Shown piece after piece: positions 8,434-18,758 of a stretch of DNA of 64,000 nt. Position 1 is the stretch's first letter; every line of letters begins with the position of its first letter. A program made the translations under genes and the position numbers. The notes under the pieces were generated by a model. That model worked only from the letters and a program-made list of their open reading frames with translations, did not search any database and was not told the DNA's origin. The DNA is from Steroidobacter denitrificans. GTDB lineage: Bacteria > Pseudomonadota > Gammaproteobacteria > Steroidobacterales > Steroidobacteraceae. Where the stretch lies: NCBI RefSeq assembly GCF_001579945.1, contig NZ_CP011971.1, positions 3,098,030-3,162,029 on the forward strand, in the 5' to 3' direction.

Positions 8434-10884
8434 ATGGAGCATGCATTGAGATCGCATGGCCTCAGAACCAAGTTGATTTTGATGGCGCTCGCCGCCGGCG
8501 CGTGCATCACCGCGACGCTCTTTCTACTGGAATATATCGAGTATCGGGTATCGAGCCGCGACATCGGCATCCACGGCGAACGCATACTGCTGGCCGCCGA
8601 AAGCCGGCGCCTCGATCAACTGGCCGACGATATCGCCACCGCCGGCGCACCCTTGTTCGAAAAAGCACTGCGCGAGGATGACCTGGAGACGGTTCGCCGC
8701 AACGCTGCCGATCTGCTGGAAAATCCCGCAACGATCGCCGTCCGCATTACCGGCGAGGATGGCGGCATCGTCTACGAAGCACAGCGTATCGAACCCTGGA
8801 CGCTCTCGCTTGCCGCGGACGAAAAGCGCAGCTTCCGGCGCGCGCTGGGCGAATCCACCGGTAGTCTCGAAATCATCGTGGGGCGTCCAGGTCTCGAGGC
8901 CTCGGCGCGGACGTTGCGCGAACAGTTGAAAGACGCCGAACGGTACACTTTCCAGCGCTGGAGCCGAATCATCATCGGCGCCGGCATGCTCATTACGCTG
9001 ATGCTCGCCATCCTCGGCTGGCTGCTGGCAAGACGGTTTGAACGGCCGATCAACGAACTGATCCGCTCCGCCGAACGCATCGGCGAGGGAGACTATACCC
9101 AGCCCCACAAAGTCACCAGCAACGACGAGATCGCGGCACTGGAAACCGCTCTGGATCGCATGAGACAGAATCTGCGCCAGACCATGATCACCAAGAATTA
9201 CCTCAATACCGTGCTCAACAGCATGAATGACGCGGTCCTCGTCACCTCGACGGACGGTACGGTGCGCAGGATCAACGACGCAGCGGTGCGATTGTTCGGT
9301 TACAGCGAACCGGAGATCTCCGGCCAGCCGTTCGTCAACCTGATTGCTGAGAACGAGCGTGCCGCTTTTTCCCTGGAAACGGCTGTCACGGAAACTCGCG
9401 AGTCGGTGATCGCGGCGCGCAATGGACAAACGATACCGGTCTCACTCTCGTGTGCGCCGCTGGCCGCCGAGGATCCTCAGTTCCAGGGCATGATTTTCGT
9501 CGTCCGCAATATCACTGACCGTAAGCGTGCCGAGCGGCGCATTCGCTATCTGGCGCGCTACGACGCCCTTACCAAGGTGCCGAATCGGATGCAGTTCCAG
9601 CATATGCTGCAGCAGGCGATCGCACGGGCACGACGCGACGAACGCGGCATCCTGCTGCTGTACTTGGACATGGACCGTTTCAAGGAAATCAACGATACCT
9701 TCGGGCATGCTGCCGGTGATCGGACTCTCGAGGTGCTCAGCGAACGTCTTACGCGAATCCTGCCGCGTGAGACCGTGATCGGGCGCCTGGCGGGTGATGA
9801 GTTCGGACTATTCGTCGAGGGCGTCTCCGCCACTGACGATGAGCGCATCCAGGCAGCGAACTTGTCGCGCATGGTACTTGCAGAAGTCTGCAAAGCCTAC
9901 TACGTCGATCATCAGGAAGTATTTCTCACGGCCAGTCTCGGTATCGCCTTCTGCCCGAAGGATGCCGAGAACGTGATCGATCTCATCCGTAACGCCGATG
10001 CGGCCATGTACCACTCCAAGCAGGCCGGCGGCAACAGCTTTGCCTTCTATTCACCGGACATGAACGCCGCGGCAGTCGAGCGGCTCATGTTGAAAAGCAA
10101 GCTTCGCCGCGCACTGGAACGCGATGAGCTGATGATGTTCTATCAGCCCAAGGTCGATCTGAGGGACGGCCGTATCGTCGGTGCAGAGGCACTCTTGCGC
10201 TGGCGTTTGCCGGGACATGGAGACATCCCCCCCTCACAATTCATTCCCCTGGCGGAGGAAACGAACCTGATCCTCGGCATCGGCGAGTGGGTGTTGAACC
10301 GGGTCTGCGCCGACTATCGGCGCTGGACCGAGCGCGTCCCCAATCCGGGGCGTGTTTCAATCAACCTGTCTTTGAAGCAACTGCGTCAGGCGAGTTTCAT
10401 CACTCGGTGCAGGTCCGTTTTTCGCCGTCACGAAGTCTCTCCCACCTGCTTCGAACTCGAGATCACCGAAACGACACTCATGGCCGATCCGAAACGAACG
10501 GTGAAATTACTCGATGAGCTGTATGCCATGGGCCTGCATCTTTCGATCGACGATTTCGGCACGGGCTATTCATCACTCAGTGCCTTGCAGCAGTTCCCGA
10601 TTGGAACCTTGAAGATAGACCAATCCTTCGTCCGCGATGCCGCCATCAATTCCGATGATGCAACGATCGTGCGGACGATCATCGATATGGGTAAGGCGCT
10701 GGAATTCGAGGTCATCGCGGAAGGTGTCGAAAACGAGGAACAGTTCAATTTCCTGCGCAGCCGCGGCTGTCATTACGGCCAGGGCCGGCTGTTCGGCGAC
10801 GCCATGAGTTCGGATGAATTCCTGGCGCTGCTGGCCATGCAGCACAGTGGGAACGCCAAGATCAGCGAATTGTTCGCTTCCTGA
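8434..10884 (+). CDS. membrane GGDEF-EAL protein with HAMP and PAS domains
   Basis: An 816-residue c-di-GMP enzyme. The order is TM1 (about 13-30), a periplasmic sensor of ~130 residues, TM2 (about 177-197), HAMP (RRFERPINELIRSAERIGEGDY), PAS (LNSMNDAVLVTSTDGTVRRI), GGDEF and EAL. The cyclase signature reads AGDEF (453-457), a variant found in some active cyclases. The EAL domain looks intact: EAL at 585-587, ELEITE, DDFGTGYSS and AEGVEN. It may therefore make or degrade c-di-GMP, with phosphodiesterase activity the safer prediction. GGAAAGG lies about ten bases before ATG 8434. Confidence 0.93.
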   Translation: MEHALRSHGLRTKLILMALAAGACITATLFLLEYIEYRVSSRDIGIHGERILLAAESRRLDQLADDIATAGAPLFEKALREDDLETVRRNAADLLENPATIAVRITGEDGGIVYEAQRIEPWTLSLAADEKRSFRRALGESTGSLEIIVGRPGLEASARTLREQLKDAERYTFQRWSRIIIGAGMLITLMLAILGWLLARRFERPINELIRSAERIGEGDYTQPHKVTSNDEIAALETALDRMRQNLRQTMITKNYLNTVLNSMNDAVLVTSTDGTVRRINDAAVRLFGYSEPEISGQPFVNLIAENERAAFSLETAVTETRESVIAARNGQTIPVSLSCAPLAAEDPQFQGMIFVVRNITDRKRAERRIRYLARYDALTKVPNRMQFQHMLQQAIARARRDERGILLLYLDMDRFKEINDTFGHAAGDRTLEVLSERLTRILPRETVIGRLAGDEFGLFVEGVSATDDERIQAANLSRMVLAEVCKAYYVDHQEVFLTASLGIAFCPKDAENVIDLIRNADAAMYHSKQAGGNSFAFYSPDMNAAAVERLMLKSKLRRALERDELMMFYQPKVDLRDGRIVGAEALLRWRLPGHGDIPPSQFIPLAEETNLILGIGEWVLNRVCADYRRWTERVPNPGRVSINLSLKQLRQASFITRCRSVFRRHEVSPTCFELEITETTLMADPKRTVKLLDELYAMGLHLSIDDFGTGYSSLSALQQFPIGTLKIDQSFVRDAAINSDDATIVRTIIDMGKALEFEVIAEGVENEEQFNFLRSRGCHYGQGRLFGDAMSSDEFLALLAMQHSGNAKISELFAS

Positions 10885-10965
10885 ATCTCTCCTCCACTCC
10901 TCATCCAGACGGTGCCCGCGGGGAATAGCTGTCCTCCGGCCGGCGGCCGGTGTCAGAATTCCATC

Positions 10966-12999
10966 ATGCTTACGTTTTCATCCTTGAGCCTGCGTCGGGG
11001 CACCCGGCTACTGATTGCCGATGTTTCGTTCACCATCCACCGCGCCGAGAAAGTCGGTATCGTCGGCGCCAACGGTTGCGGAAAATCCAGCCTGCTGGCG
11101 TTGATCCTCGGCGAACTGCAGCCTGACGCCGGCAGCTTCGAACTCCCCCCGCAACGGGTCATAGCCCATGTCGCCCAGGAACTCGCCGCCGATGAATGCG
11201 ATGCCATCGAATTCGTGATGGACGGCGATCGGGAGCTACGCGCCATCCAAAAGGCTATCGCCGATGCCGAGGCAAACGATGCGGGCGCCTTGCTGGGCGA
11301 GCTTCATGGACGTCTGGATGCGATCGGGGGCTACGAAGCACGCAGCCGGGCGGGCCGTCTCATGCACGGACTGGGATTTACCGCTGCGGACGAGACTCGG
11401 CCGGTGGATACGTTCTCCGGCGGCTGGCGCGTGCGGCTCAATCTGGCGCGGGCCTTGATGTGCCGGTCGGATCTGCTGCTGCTGGATGAACCCACGAATC
11501 ATCTGGATCTCGACGCGGTCATCTGGCTGGAAGAGTGGCTGCGCACCTATCCCGGCACGCTGCTCATGATCGCGCATGATCGGGAATTCCTGGACCGTAC
11601 CGTGGGCCGGATCGTCCACATCGAAGCCGGTACCGCGCGTCTCTACAGCGGCAATTATTCCGCATTCGAAGAACAGCGTGCCGCGCAGCTGGCGCAGCAG
11701 CGCTCGATGTACGAACGCCAGCAGCGCCAGATTAGACACATGATGAGCTTCGTGGAACGTTTTCGCGCCAAGGCCACCAAGGCCCGCCAGGCTCAAAGCC
11801 GCCTCAAGGCGCTGGAACGCATGGAGCGGATCGCGCCGGCACACGTCGATTCGCCCTTCGAGTTTTCCTTCCTGTCCCCGCAGAAGCTGCCCCGTCCTTT
11901 GCTGACACTGGAGAAGCAGTCGGCGGGCTATGGTGAACGGCGGATACTGGAGTCGATCAGCATGACGATCGCGCCGGGCAACCGCATCGCCTTGCTGGGA
12001 CGCAACGGCGCGGGGAAATCCACCCTGATGAAACTATTGGCCGGCGAGCTTCCAGACCAGACAGGCAGACGCACCGAGGCGCGCGACCTGCGCATCGGTT
12101 ATTTTGCCCAGCATCAGCTCGAACAGCTCACGCCGGACGACTCGCCGCTGATGCATCTGCGGCGCCTGGGCGCAGATACGGCGGCGCGCGCGGCCGAGCG
12201 GGAGTTGCGCGGCTTCCTGGGCGGATTCGGGTTCAGCGGCGATCGAGTCTTCGAACCGGTCGGGCTGTTCTCCGGTGGTGAAAAAGCCCGCCTCGTCTTG
12301 GCGCTGGTGAGCTACCAGCGGCCCAACCTGCTGCTGCTGGATGAACCCACGAATCATCTGGATCTGGAAATGCGCCAGGCACTGGCCATCGCCTTGCAGG
12401 ACTATGAAGCCGCCGTGGTATTGGTCTCTCATGACCGGCACCTGCTGCGCGCGGTCGCCGATGATCTGATCCTTGTCGACCAGGGACAGGCCCGGCCGTT
12501 CGAGGGCGATCTGGATGACTATGCCCGCTGGTCTGCCGCCCGCGAGCCGTCTACGGGCGAGGCGCCGACTCCATCCTGCGGCAAGGCGGCCAGACCCGGC
12601 ACCGGCCGTGGCGCCAACCTCAGCATCAATCCAAGCATGGAGCAGAAAAAACAACGCAAACGCGCCGCGGCACAGCGCCGTAGCCGCATCGGCCCGCTAC
12701 TGGCGGAAATCGCACGCATCGAAAACAGGATTCAGGCACTCGAAATGCGGCGCAAGGAACTCGAGGCTTCCCTGGCTTCATCTGACGTCTATGCCGCCGA
12801 GGCTAAAACACGGCTCCAGGAGCTGTTGCAATCACAGACGCAGCTGATCCGCGATATCGACGCTCAGGAAATTTCCTGGCTGGAAGCCAATGAACGATTG
12901 GAGGCTGAACTTGCCGCCGACCTTGATCCCGCCGACATCCAGCTGGCGTCGGATACCATGCTGATCGAAAATCCCCGGCCAGCCAACAGTCGCAGGTGA
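10966..12999 (+). CDS. yheS: ABC-F family ATPase YheS
   Basis: A 677-residue cytosolic ABC-F protein with two ATPase cassettes and no membrane segments. It has Walker A GANGCGKSS and GRNGAGKST, signatures FSGGWRVRLNLA and FSGGEKARLVLA, and Walker B LLLLDEPTNHLDL twice. The basic inter-domain linker (FVERFRAKATKARQAQSRLKALERM) and a C-terminal coiled coil are typical. The start MLTFSSLSLRRGTRLL and the stretch IAPAHVDSPFEFSF match E. coli YheS as I recall it. ABC-F proteins bind the ribosomal E site and relieve stalled translation. The frame is open upstream to 10912 but ATG 10966 matches the family start. Confidence 0.94.
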   Translation: MLTFSSLSLRRGTRLLIADVSFTIHRAEKVGIVGANGCGKSSLLALILGELQPDAGSFELPPQRVIAHVAQELAADECDAIEFVMDGDRELRAIQKAIADAEANDAGALLGELHGRLDAIGGYEARSRAGRLMHGLGFTAADETRPVDTFSGGWRVRLNLARALMCRSDLLLLDEPTNHLDLDAVIWLEEWLRTYPGTLLMIAHDREFLDRTVGRIVHIEAGTARLYSGNYSAFEEQRAAQLAQQRSMYERQQRQIRHMMSFVERFRAKATKARQAQSRLKALERMERIAPAHVDSPFEFSFLSPQKLPRPLLTLEKQSAGYGERRILESISMTIAPGNRIALLGRNGAGKSTLMKLLAGELPDQTGRRTEARDLRIGYFAQHQLEQLTPDDSPLMHLRRLGADTAARAAERELRGFLGGFGFSGDRVFEPVGLFSGGEKARLVLALVSYQRPNLLLLDEPTNHLDLEMRQALAIALQDYEAAVVLVSHDRHLLRAVADDLILVDQGQARPFEGDLDDYARWSAAREPSTGEAPTPSCGKAARPGTGRGANLSINPSMEQKKQRKRAAAQRRSRIGPLLAEIARIENRIQALEMRRKELEASLASSDVYAAEAKTRLQELLQSQTQLIRDIDAQEISWLEANERLEAELAADLDPADIQLASDTMLIENPRPANSRR

Positions 13000-13005
13000 C
13001 ACGGG

Positions 13006-13881
13006 ATGAATGTATCGATAGGCGAGTCCGGGGATCAAGGCGCCGCGGCCGGATCCGGCAGCATGTCTGAGACTGGATCAGGCGCGCCGCGTTGTCGCGT
13101 GCTGCCCTTCCAGGGCGCCTGCAATTTTCGCGATATCGGCGGCTATGTGGCGCAGGATGGACGTACGGTGCGCTGGGGCAGGGTTTATCGCACAGGTGTG
13201 CTGAGTTATCTCGGCGAGGACGACCGGGATGCATTGCGGTCGCTGCGGATCCGAGCCATCTGTGATTTACGGCGCGGAGGAGAACGCCGGCGCGAACCGA
13301 CCCGTTGGCCCGAGGAGGGCGATCTGCCCCGCAAGCTGCATTGGCAGGATGGTGCCGAGGCTCCCGCGATCCGCGATTTCGCGGTGGGACGGCCGCCCAC
13401 GGCTGCAGGCATGTTTGATGCAATGATCGATATGTATCGCGCCCTGCCGGCCTGGATGGGCAGCAGGATCGGCGGTCTGTTCGAATGCATCGCGAATGAT
13501 CATGTACCGCTGATCGTCCATTGTGCGGCAGGCAAGGATCGCACGGGGATTGCCGTGGCTGTATTGCTGCACACGCTGGGGATCCCTTGGGAAACGATTA
13601 TCGAGGACTACCTCCTGACGAACCTCGCGGGCAATTTCGAAACATTCATGCGCACCCGCCGCGATATTCAGCTCGGGCTGACCGACAGCGAACATCCGCT
13701 ACTGGCCATGCCGGTAGCGATGCGCCGGGTTCTGTTCAGTGCCGAGGCGGCATTTCTGCAAGCGGCCAAGGACGAAATCGATCTTCGCTATGGCGGCCTG
13801 GATGCCTATCTGGAGCGCGCTGCAGGCATTACGCCGACGCTTCGGGAACGCATGCGCCAGACGCTGCTGGAGCCGCTCTGA
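13006..13881 (+). CDS. tyrosine-protein phosphatase (DSP/PTP-like)
   Basis: A 291-residue protein with the cysteine phosphatase loop H172-C173-A-A-G-K-D-R-T180 and the family start NFRDIGGYVAQDGRTVRWGRVYRTG. Family members hydrolyse phosphotyrosine and sometimes phospholipid substrates. It follows yheS by six bases, with AGGTGA eight bases before ATG 13006, so an operon is likely. The first ~25 residues are Gly/Ser rich; ATG 13063 would remove them and is an alternative start. No signal peptide is seen. Confidence 0.88.
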   Translation: MNVSIGESGDQGAAAGSGSMSETGSGAPRCRVLPFQGACNFRDIGGYVAQDGRTVRWGRVYRTGVLSYLGEDDRDALRSLRIRAICDLRRGGERRREPTRWPEEGDLPRKLHWQDGAEAPAIRDFAVGRPPTAAGMFDAMIDMYRALPAWMGSRIGGLFECIANDHVPLIVHCAAGKDRTGIAVAVLLHTLGIPWETIIEDYLLTNLAGNFETFMRTRRDIQLGLTDSEHPLLAMPVAMRRVLFSAEAAFLQAAKDEIDLRYGGLDAYLERAAGITPTLRERMRQTLLEPL

Positions 13882-13897
13882 GACGCGCTGTTTAGGT

Positions 13898-15661
13898 CTA
13901 GGCAGCGCTGGCCAGCGGCAAGGTGAAATGGAAGGCAGCCCCCTCACCGACGACGCCGGCCGCCCAAATCTTGCCGCCGTAGCGATTCACGATACGCGCC
14001 ACCAGCGCCAAGCCCACGCCGGTACCCGGAAAGTCCGTAGCCGAGTGCAACCGCCGAAACGGTTGAAACAGATTCCCGGCATGCGCCATATCGAAACCCA
14101 CACCATGATCACGTAGGCAATAAATCCTCTCGTGTCCTTCTTCGCAGCTGAACTCGATACGGACCCGCGGCTTGCCGACGCTGTATTTCCAGGCATTGGA
14201 CACCAGGTTGAACACCAGGGATTTCATCAGGCGAGGGTCGGCCATCACGATCAGGCCAGGCTGGACATGACTGTCGATATCGATGCGCCCGTGCTGTTCG
14301 GCAATGTCATCGATGCATTGACGCACGAGGCCGCTTAAGGAAACCTCCTCGCAAGCCAGCTCATGACGTGAAACGCGTGCGAGCGAAAGCATGCCGTCGA
14401 TCACCTCGACCGCACCGCGCACCCCGGCATGGATGCGATCGAGCCGCTTGCGCACTTCCGGGTCCGCAGATTCGTTCAACCTCAACTCCAGCAACCCTGC
14501 CTGGCCGGAAATCGTCGTAAGCGGAGAGCGCAGATCGTGAGATGCCGCGGCACTGAATGCTTCCAGTTCGTCATTCGCCGCCGCCAGGCGCTCGTTCGCC
14601 AGCGCCAGTTGGGAAGTACGCTCGGCGACTCGCTGCTCCAGCGTCTCGTTGGCTCCCTGCAGCGCCTTCCGGGCGCGATCCAGTTCCTTGGCATAGTGCT
14701 GTAAGGCCAAAGTCAACAGCAGCAGCATGATGCTCGATATACTCGCCACGATCACCATTTTCAGCATTCGCTCCCGCCACGACGCCATGATCGATCGATG
14801 GGTGCGCCCCACGACTGTGAGCAAGGCGGCGGCCGGCTGCGGCCGGGAGACAGCGTACATCATGCCGGCACTGCCAGCCTGGGCACGAAATTCGAGGATC
14901 GTCGGCTGCTGCTGTACCGCCCGCAGGATATGTTGCCGCTCCGTGCTGCTGATTCGCGTCGACATCGGCAGGTCGGCGGCTGCGCCGGATACGACGCGCG
15001 CCAGAATATCGCCGTTTTCGGTCATCAACCCTATGACCGCATCCGCAGGCAACGTGCGCTCGTAGCGCCGGTGCAGCGCCTCGATGTCGAACCAGGCACC
15101 TGCATATCGGATCTCTCCTGCCGGCGCAGCGATCCGCACGGCAATCGGAATGACGCGTTGCGCGGGATTGACCGGCACCGGGATCGGCGTACCGACGAAC
15201 ATGGAAGGCGCCTCGCGGAAGGCACCCAACAGCCACTCAGGCGGCCGGGATGCCGCCTCGCGATAGTCTCCCCGTGCCGCTGCCATGAAGCGATCCGGCG
15301 CCGCCACGAACAGAGCGTCTACATAGGCGCCGCCGACCAGATCGCTGCGCAACATTCTCAATGCTTCGCGCTCCTCGGCATGTCGTATTCCGCCGATCGC
15401 CTCGAGATGACTGGCTGCCGCCTGCGCTGAACCCAGCCCATCGGCCAGGACGGCCTCGGTATGCAAATTCAATCCCGTGGCAAAATTCAACAATGCCGTA
15501 CGGGCCGCCGCACGCGTCTGCTGTCGGTCGACGAATACGCTTGCCATGGCGTAGACCCACGCGATGGCGGCGATGATGCCTGCGTATGCGAACACCGATC
15601 TTCTCAGGCGTGTCAGCCGGGGATCCGACAGGGATGCGGTCTGGACCGGAGCGTGGTTCAT
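13898..15661 (-). CDS. membrane sensor histidine kinase
   Basis: A 587-residue kinase. TM1 (about 25-45) and TM2 (302-322) enclose a ~255-residue periplasmic sensor region. A coiled coil (LEQRVAERTSQLALANERL) leads straight into HisKA with phospho-acceptor H375 in SHDLRSP. The ATPase domain follows: N box NLVSNAWKYS, GVGFDMA, and GTGVGLALVARIV. There is no HAMP or receiver domain, and no response regulator gene is adjacent, so the partner is unknown. It converges with the phosphatase gene (16-base gap). The ligand cannot be predicted. Confidence 0.92.
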   Translation of the reverse strand: MNHAPVQTASLSDPRLTRLRRSVFAYAGIIAAIAWVYAMASVFVDRQQTRAAARTALLNFATGLNLHTEAVLADGLGSAQAAASHLEAIGGIRHAEEREALRMLRSDLVGGAYVDALFVAAPDRFMAAARGDYREAASRPPEWLLGAFREAPSMFVGTPIPVPVNPAQRVIPIAVRIAAPAGEIRYAGAWFDIEALHRRYERTLPADAVIGLMTENGDILARVVSGAAADLPMSTRISSTERQHILRAVQQQPTILEFRAQAGSAGMMYAVSRPQPAAALLTVVGRTHRSIMASWRERMLKMVIVASISSIMLLLLTLALQHYAKELDRARKALQGANETLEQRVAERTSQLALANERLAAANDELEAFSAAASHDLRSPLTTISGQAGLLELRLNESADPEVRKRLDRIHAGVRGAVEVIDGMLSLARVSRHELACEEVSLSGLVRQCIDDIAEQHGRIDIDSHVQPGLIVMADPRLMKSLVFNLVSNAWKYSVGKPRVRIEFSCEEGHERIYCLRDHGVGFDMAHAGNLFQPFRRLHSATDFPGTGVGLALVARIVNRYGGKIWAAGVVGEGAAFHFTLPLASAA

Positions 15662-15967
15662 ACCTGGGATCGGAGGCCGGGTTGAGTTGAAAGGCTGGAC
15701 GGACTCGCTGTTTTGTCGGGCTGGCTTTCATCCGGCTGGCGGAGAGTGCCTGCTAGGGCAAGGAATCACAGTATTCTGTAATCGGACCGTCGACAGAATA
15801 GCATTTGCCGTACACCGGGCGACGGTCCGCATCTACCGGGATCGGCCAGGCCGCTGCAAAGACCATGGAAACGCCTTGTCAACCAAACCGCACCTGGCGC
15901 GCTTTATGTTCTGTCAAGCGCCGAATCGCCGTAGCGATACGGCCCATACCTTACGACAGGAGCGACC
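15662..15967. promoter_or_regulatory. divergent promoter region with an 8-bp inverted repeat
   Basis: 306 bases between the histidine kinase (leftward) and the EF-hand gene (rightward). TATTCTGT (15772-15779) and ACAGAATA (15793-15800) are exact reverse complements 13 bases apart, with half-site centres 21 bp (two helical turns) apart. This is the geometry of a dimeric regulator site. No gene or terminator was seen in the rest. Confidence 0.4.
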
Positions 15968-16522
15968 ATGTTGAAATCAATCATCCTCGGAACTCTGCTG
16001 GTAACCTCGGCCGGCGTCGTCGCGGCGCATGCGCGCGACGGCGGACCGGATCCCATGCTCAGCCAGGCCGACAAGGACGGGGACGGCGCCATCAGCCGCG
16101 ATGAATTCCGGAATGCGAGAGTCGAACTCTTCGCGCGAATGGACAAAAATTCAGACGGCTACCTGGATGAAGCGGACCGGCGTACCGATACGAAAGCGCC
16201 TGGAGCCGCCGCAAAGACGAATACGGATCAGCCGCCTCGCAAGGGCGCCAGGCACGAACACAGACGCATGCACAAGGACATGAACCACAAGACCATGTTC
16301 GAACGTCTGGATGCCGACGGCGACGGCAGACTCAGCAAGGATGAATTCGTCGACGGCGCCATGTCCAGGTTCGACCAGGCGGATACCGACGGCAACGGCA
16401 TGCTCGACACCCAGGAACTGGAAGCGATGCGGAAGGCTGGAAAGCAGCGCCTTCGGGAGCCGCGTCAAAAGCGCAGCAAGGCGCAAGCGTCCGGAAACTG
16501 GCAGCAGAAATCCGGGAACTGA
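15968..16522 (+). CDS. secreted EF-hand calcium-binding protein
   Basis: A 184-residue protein with a signal peptide (MLKSIILGTLLVTSAGVVAAHA) and four EF-hand loops in two pairs: DKDGDGAISRDEF, DKNSDGYLDEADR, DADGDGRLSKDEF and DTDGNGMLDTQEL. All have acidic residues at the calcium positions. A Lys/Arg/His-rich linker separates the pairs and a basic tail follows. The likely role is periplasmic calcium binding or signalling. It starts with CAGGAGCG about eight bases upstream. Its position next to the divergent kinase could reflect a link, but that is speculative. Confidence 0.88.
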   Translation: MLKSIILGTLLVTSAGVVAAHARDGGPDPMLSQADKDGDGAISRDEFRNARVELFARMDKNSDGYLDEADRRTDTKAPGAAAKTNTDQPPRKGARHEHRRMHKDMNHKTMFERLDADGDGRLSKDEFVDGAMSRFDQADTDGNGMLDTQELEAMRKAGKQRLREPRQKRSKAQASGNWQQKSGN

Positions 16523-16631
16523 GCAGCGGGAATCCTGCAACTGGCGGGAGAAAACCGGAAACCGACCGCGGAAACGGCGGGCATCGACAACGATGCCCGC
16601 TTACTGTCCGGCGGTTGCCGACGCCTTCGCA

Positions 16632-18527
16632 TCAACGCCGCGGCGGCCGCGTGGATTCGCGCTTCGCAGGCCCGCCTCTTGCTGATTTACCCCTTGCTGA
16701 TTCACTTGGACGCTCCCGGCGCATCTTCTGCACCTGCGTCTTCAAAGCACGGCTGATCTGCAGCTTCTGTCCGGCGATGCGCGTCTTCTGTAACTCGCGA
16801 AACACCTCCTTGGGCATGCCCGGCGGCAAATCGACAAAACTATGATCCTCGCAGATCACCACGCGGCCGATGTGGCGTCCGTCGAGGCCCGCCTCGTTGG
16901 CGATGGCACCGACGATATTGGCGGGTTTGACGCCATGCACCTGACCGACCTCGATGCGGTACGTCTCCACCTCGGTCGGTGAAACTCGGCCCGCGCCTTT
17001 CCCGGAAGGCCGCTCCGGCCGCCTTGTCGGTCCATCCGATACCGACTCAAGCCTGGATCGCGATACGGCGGCCCGAGCCTCGCCCCGCAATGCGGGCCGA
17101 TGTTCGAACTCGCCTGCCGGAGGCGTGTGGACTTCCCGGGAACCGGCCTCGACCGGACCGGCCTCGACCGAGTCCGAACTCTCCATCAGCGATTTCGTCC
17201 CCTGCACGATACTTGCCAGGGCCGCGGCGATCTCGACCATCGGTACATCATGCTCCTGCTGGTAGCGTTCGACGACATTGCGCATTGCATTGCCGGCACC
17301 GCTGGCCAATATCTGGGTGAGGCGTTCGTTGAATCGTTCGACGCGCCGCCGATTGACGTCTTCGATGCTGGGCAGTTGCATCGGGGCGATGCTCTGGCGA
17401 GTGGCCCGCTCGATCACGCGCAGCATGTTTCGTTCACGCGGCGCAATGAACAGGATGGCCTCGCCGCTGCGCCCGGCGCGGCCCGTGCGGCCGATGCGGT
17501 GCACATAGGATTCCGGATCGTAGGGAACATCATAGTTCACCACATGACTGATGCGTTCGACATCGAGTCCCCGCGCCGCGACGTCGGTCGCCACGACGAT
17601 GTCGATCTGGCCCGCCTTGAGCCTCGTGATCGTGCGTTCACGCTGTGCCTGAGCGATGTCGCCGTTCAATGCCTCGACCGCGAAGCCACGCGCCGCGAGC
17701 CGCTGCGTCAAGTCTTCCGTCGCGAGTTTGGTGCGAGCAAACACCAGCATGCCGTCGAAAGGTTCGGCTTCCAGGATGCGCGTCAGGGCATCGAGCTTGT
17801 GCACTCCGCTGACGATCCAATAGCGCTGGCGGATCTTGGCTGCCGTCGTAGTCTTGCTCTTGATGGTCACTTCCACCGGTTCGCGCAGATACTTCTGCGC
17901 GATACGGCGTACCGCCGCAGGCATCGTCGCGGAAAACAGTGCAGTCTGACACCGCGGCGCCCGCTCCAGTATCCACTCGACGTCATCGATGAAGCCCATG
18001 CGCAGCATCTCGTCCGCTTCGTCGAGCACAAAATATTTCAGCGTTTCCAGAGCGAGCGTGCCGCGCTCGATATGATCCATGATGCGTCCCGGCGTACCGA
18101 CGACGGTATGGACGCCGCGCCGCAGGGTCTGCAACTGGGGCGTATAGCTTTGTCCGCCGTAGATCGGCGCAACATGAAAAGCACTCATTCCTGCTGCGTA
18201 GCGCTGAAAGGCCTCGGCGACCTGGATCGCCAGCTCACGCGTCGGCACCAGCACTAGCGCCTGGGGAGCGCGCCGCGCCAGCTCGATCCTCGACAAGATC
18301 GGCAGTGCAAACGCGGCGGTCTTGCCTGTCCCGGTCTGCGCCTGGCCCAGCACATCGGCGCCCGCCAGCAGAGGGGGTATCGTCGCCGCCTGGATAGGCG
18401 AAGGCGATTCGTAGCCGACCGCATCCAACGCCGTGAGCAGGGCCTCATTCGCCAGTAGATCGCGAAACCTTGTACCTTCGGGCGGGATGGAGTCTTCGGG
18501 TGCGGCCTGTGGCCTGTCGACGGGCAA
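16632..18527 (-). CDS. DEAD-box ATP-dependent RNA helicase with DbpA-type RNA-binding domain
   Basis: A 631-residue helicase. Q motif (GYESPSPIQAATIP), motif I AQTGTGKT, Ia PTRELAIQ, DEAD box LDEADEML, SATMP, and HRIGRTGRAG (motif VI) are all intact. The C-terminal part holds a DbpA-like RNA-binding domain (TYRIEVGQVHGVKPANIVGAIANEAG ... HSFVDLPPGMP), then a short basic tail. This architecture is that of CsdA/DeaD, which acts in cold-shock mRNA unwinding and 50S assembly. The linker of ~75 residues between core and RNA-binding domain is low in complexity. A deaD/csdA name is likely but not certain. Confidence 0.93.
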   Translation of the reverse strand: MPVDRPQAAPEDSIPPEGTRFRDLLANEALLTALDAVGYESPSPIQAATIPPLLAGADVLGQAQTGTGKTAAFALPILSRIELARRAPQALVLVPTRELAIQVAEAFQRYAAGMSAFHVAPIYGGQSYTPQLQTLRRGVHTVVGTPGRIMDHIERGTLALETLKYFVLDEADEMLRMGFIDDVEWILERAPRCQTALFSATMPAAVRRIAQKYLREPVEVTIKSKTTTAAKIRQRYWIVSGVHKLDALTRILEAEPFDGMLVFARTKLATEDLTQRLAARGFAVEALNGDIAQAQRERTITRLKAGQIDIVVATDVAARGLDVERISHVVNYDVPYDPESYVHRIGRTGRAGRSGEAILFIAPRERNMLRVIERATRQSIAPMQLPSIEDVNRRRVERFNERLTQILASGAGNAMRNVVERYQQEHDVPMVEIAAALASIVQGTKSLMESSDSVEAGPVEAGSREVHTPPAGEFEHRPALRGEARAAVSRSRLESVSDGPTRRPERPSGKGAGRVSPTEVETYRIEVGQVHGVKPANIVGAIANEAGLDGRHIGRVVICEDHSFVDLPPGMPKEVFRELQKTRIAGQKLQISRALKTQVQKMRRERPSESARGKSARGGPAKRESTRPPRR

Positions 18528-18758
18528 GGGAACCTCTGCAAATGCGGCATGGGCCGCGGCGGGAAAATGGGCGCGCGATTCTAGCCTCCCGCGTAACCTT
18601 GCGATACCCGGATCGTTAAACAGGGGCGACTATCCCTGGCATCGCCACGGCGACTTCCGGAAGGGCGATACGCCGAACGACTGGCCTGAGCGTGGCGGAT
18701 GTTGCAAATATATCGCACACTTGCGCCCCTGCGATGCGAAGCACGAGGCAATGGCGCG

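Noticed and set aside
17100-18257. Plus-strand reading frame opposite the DEAD-box helicase
   Set aside because: The helicase motifs on the minus strand are unambiguous; this frame is a shadow.
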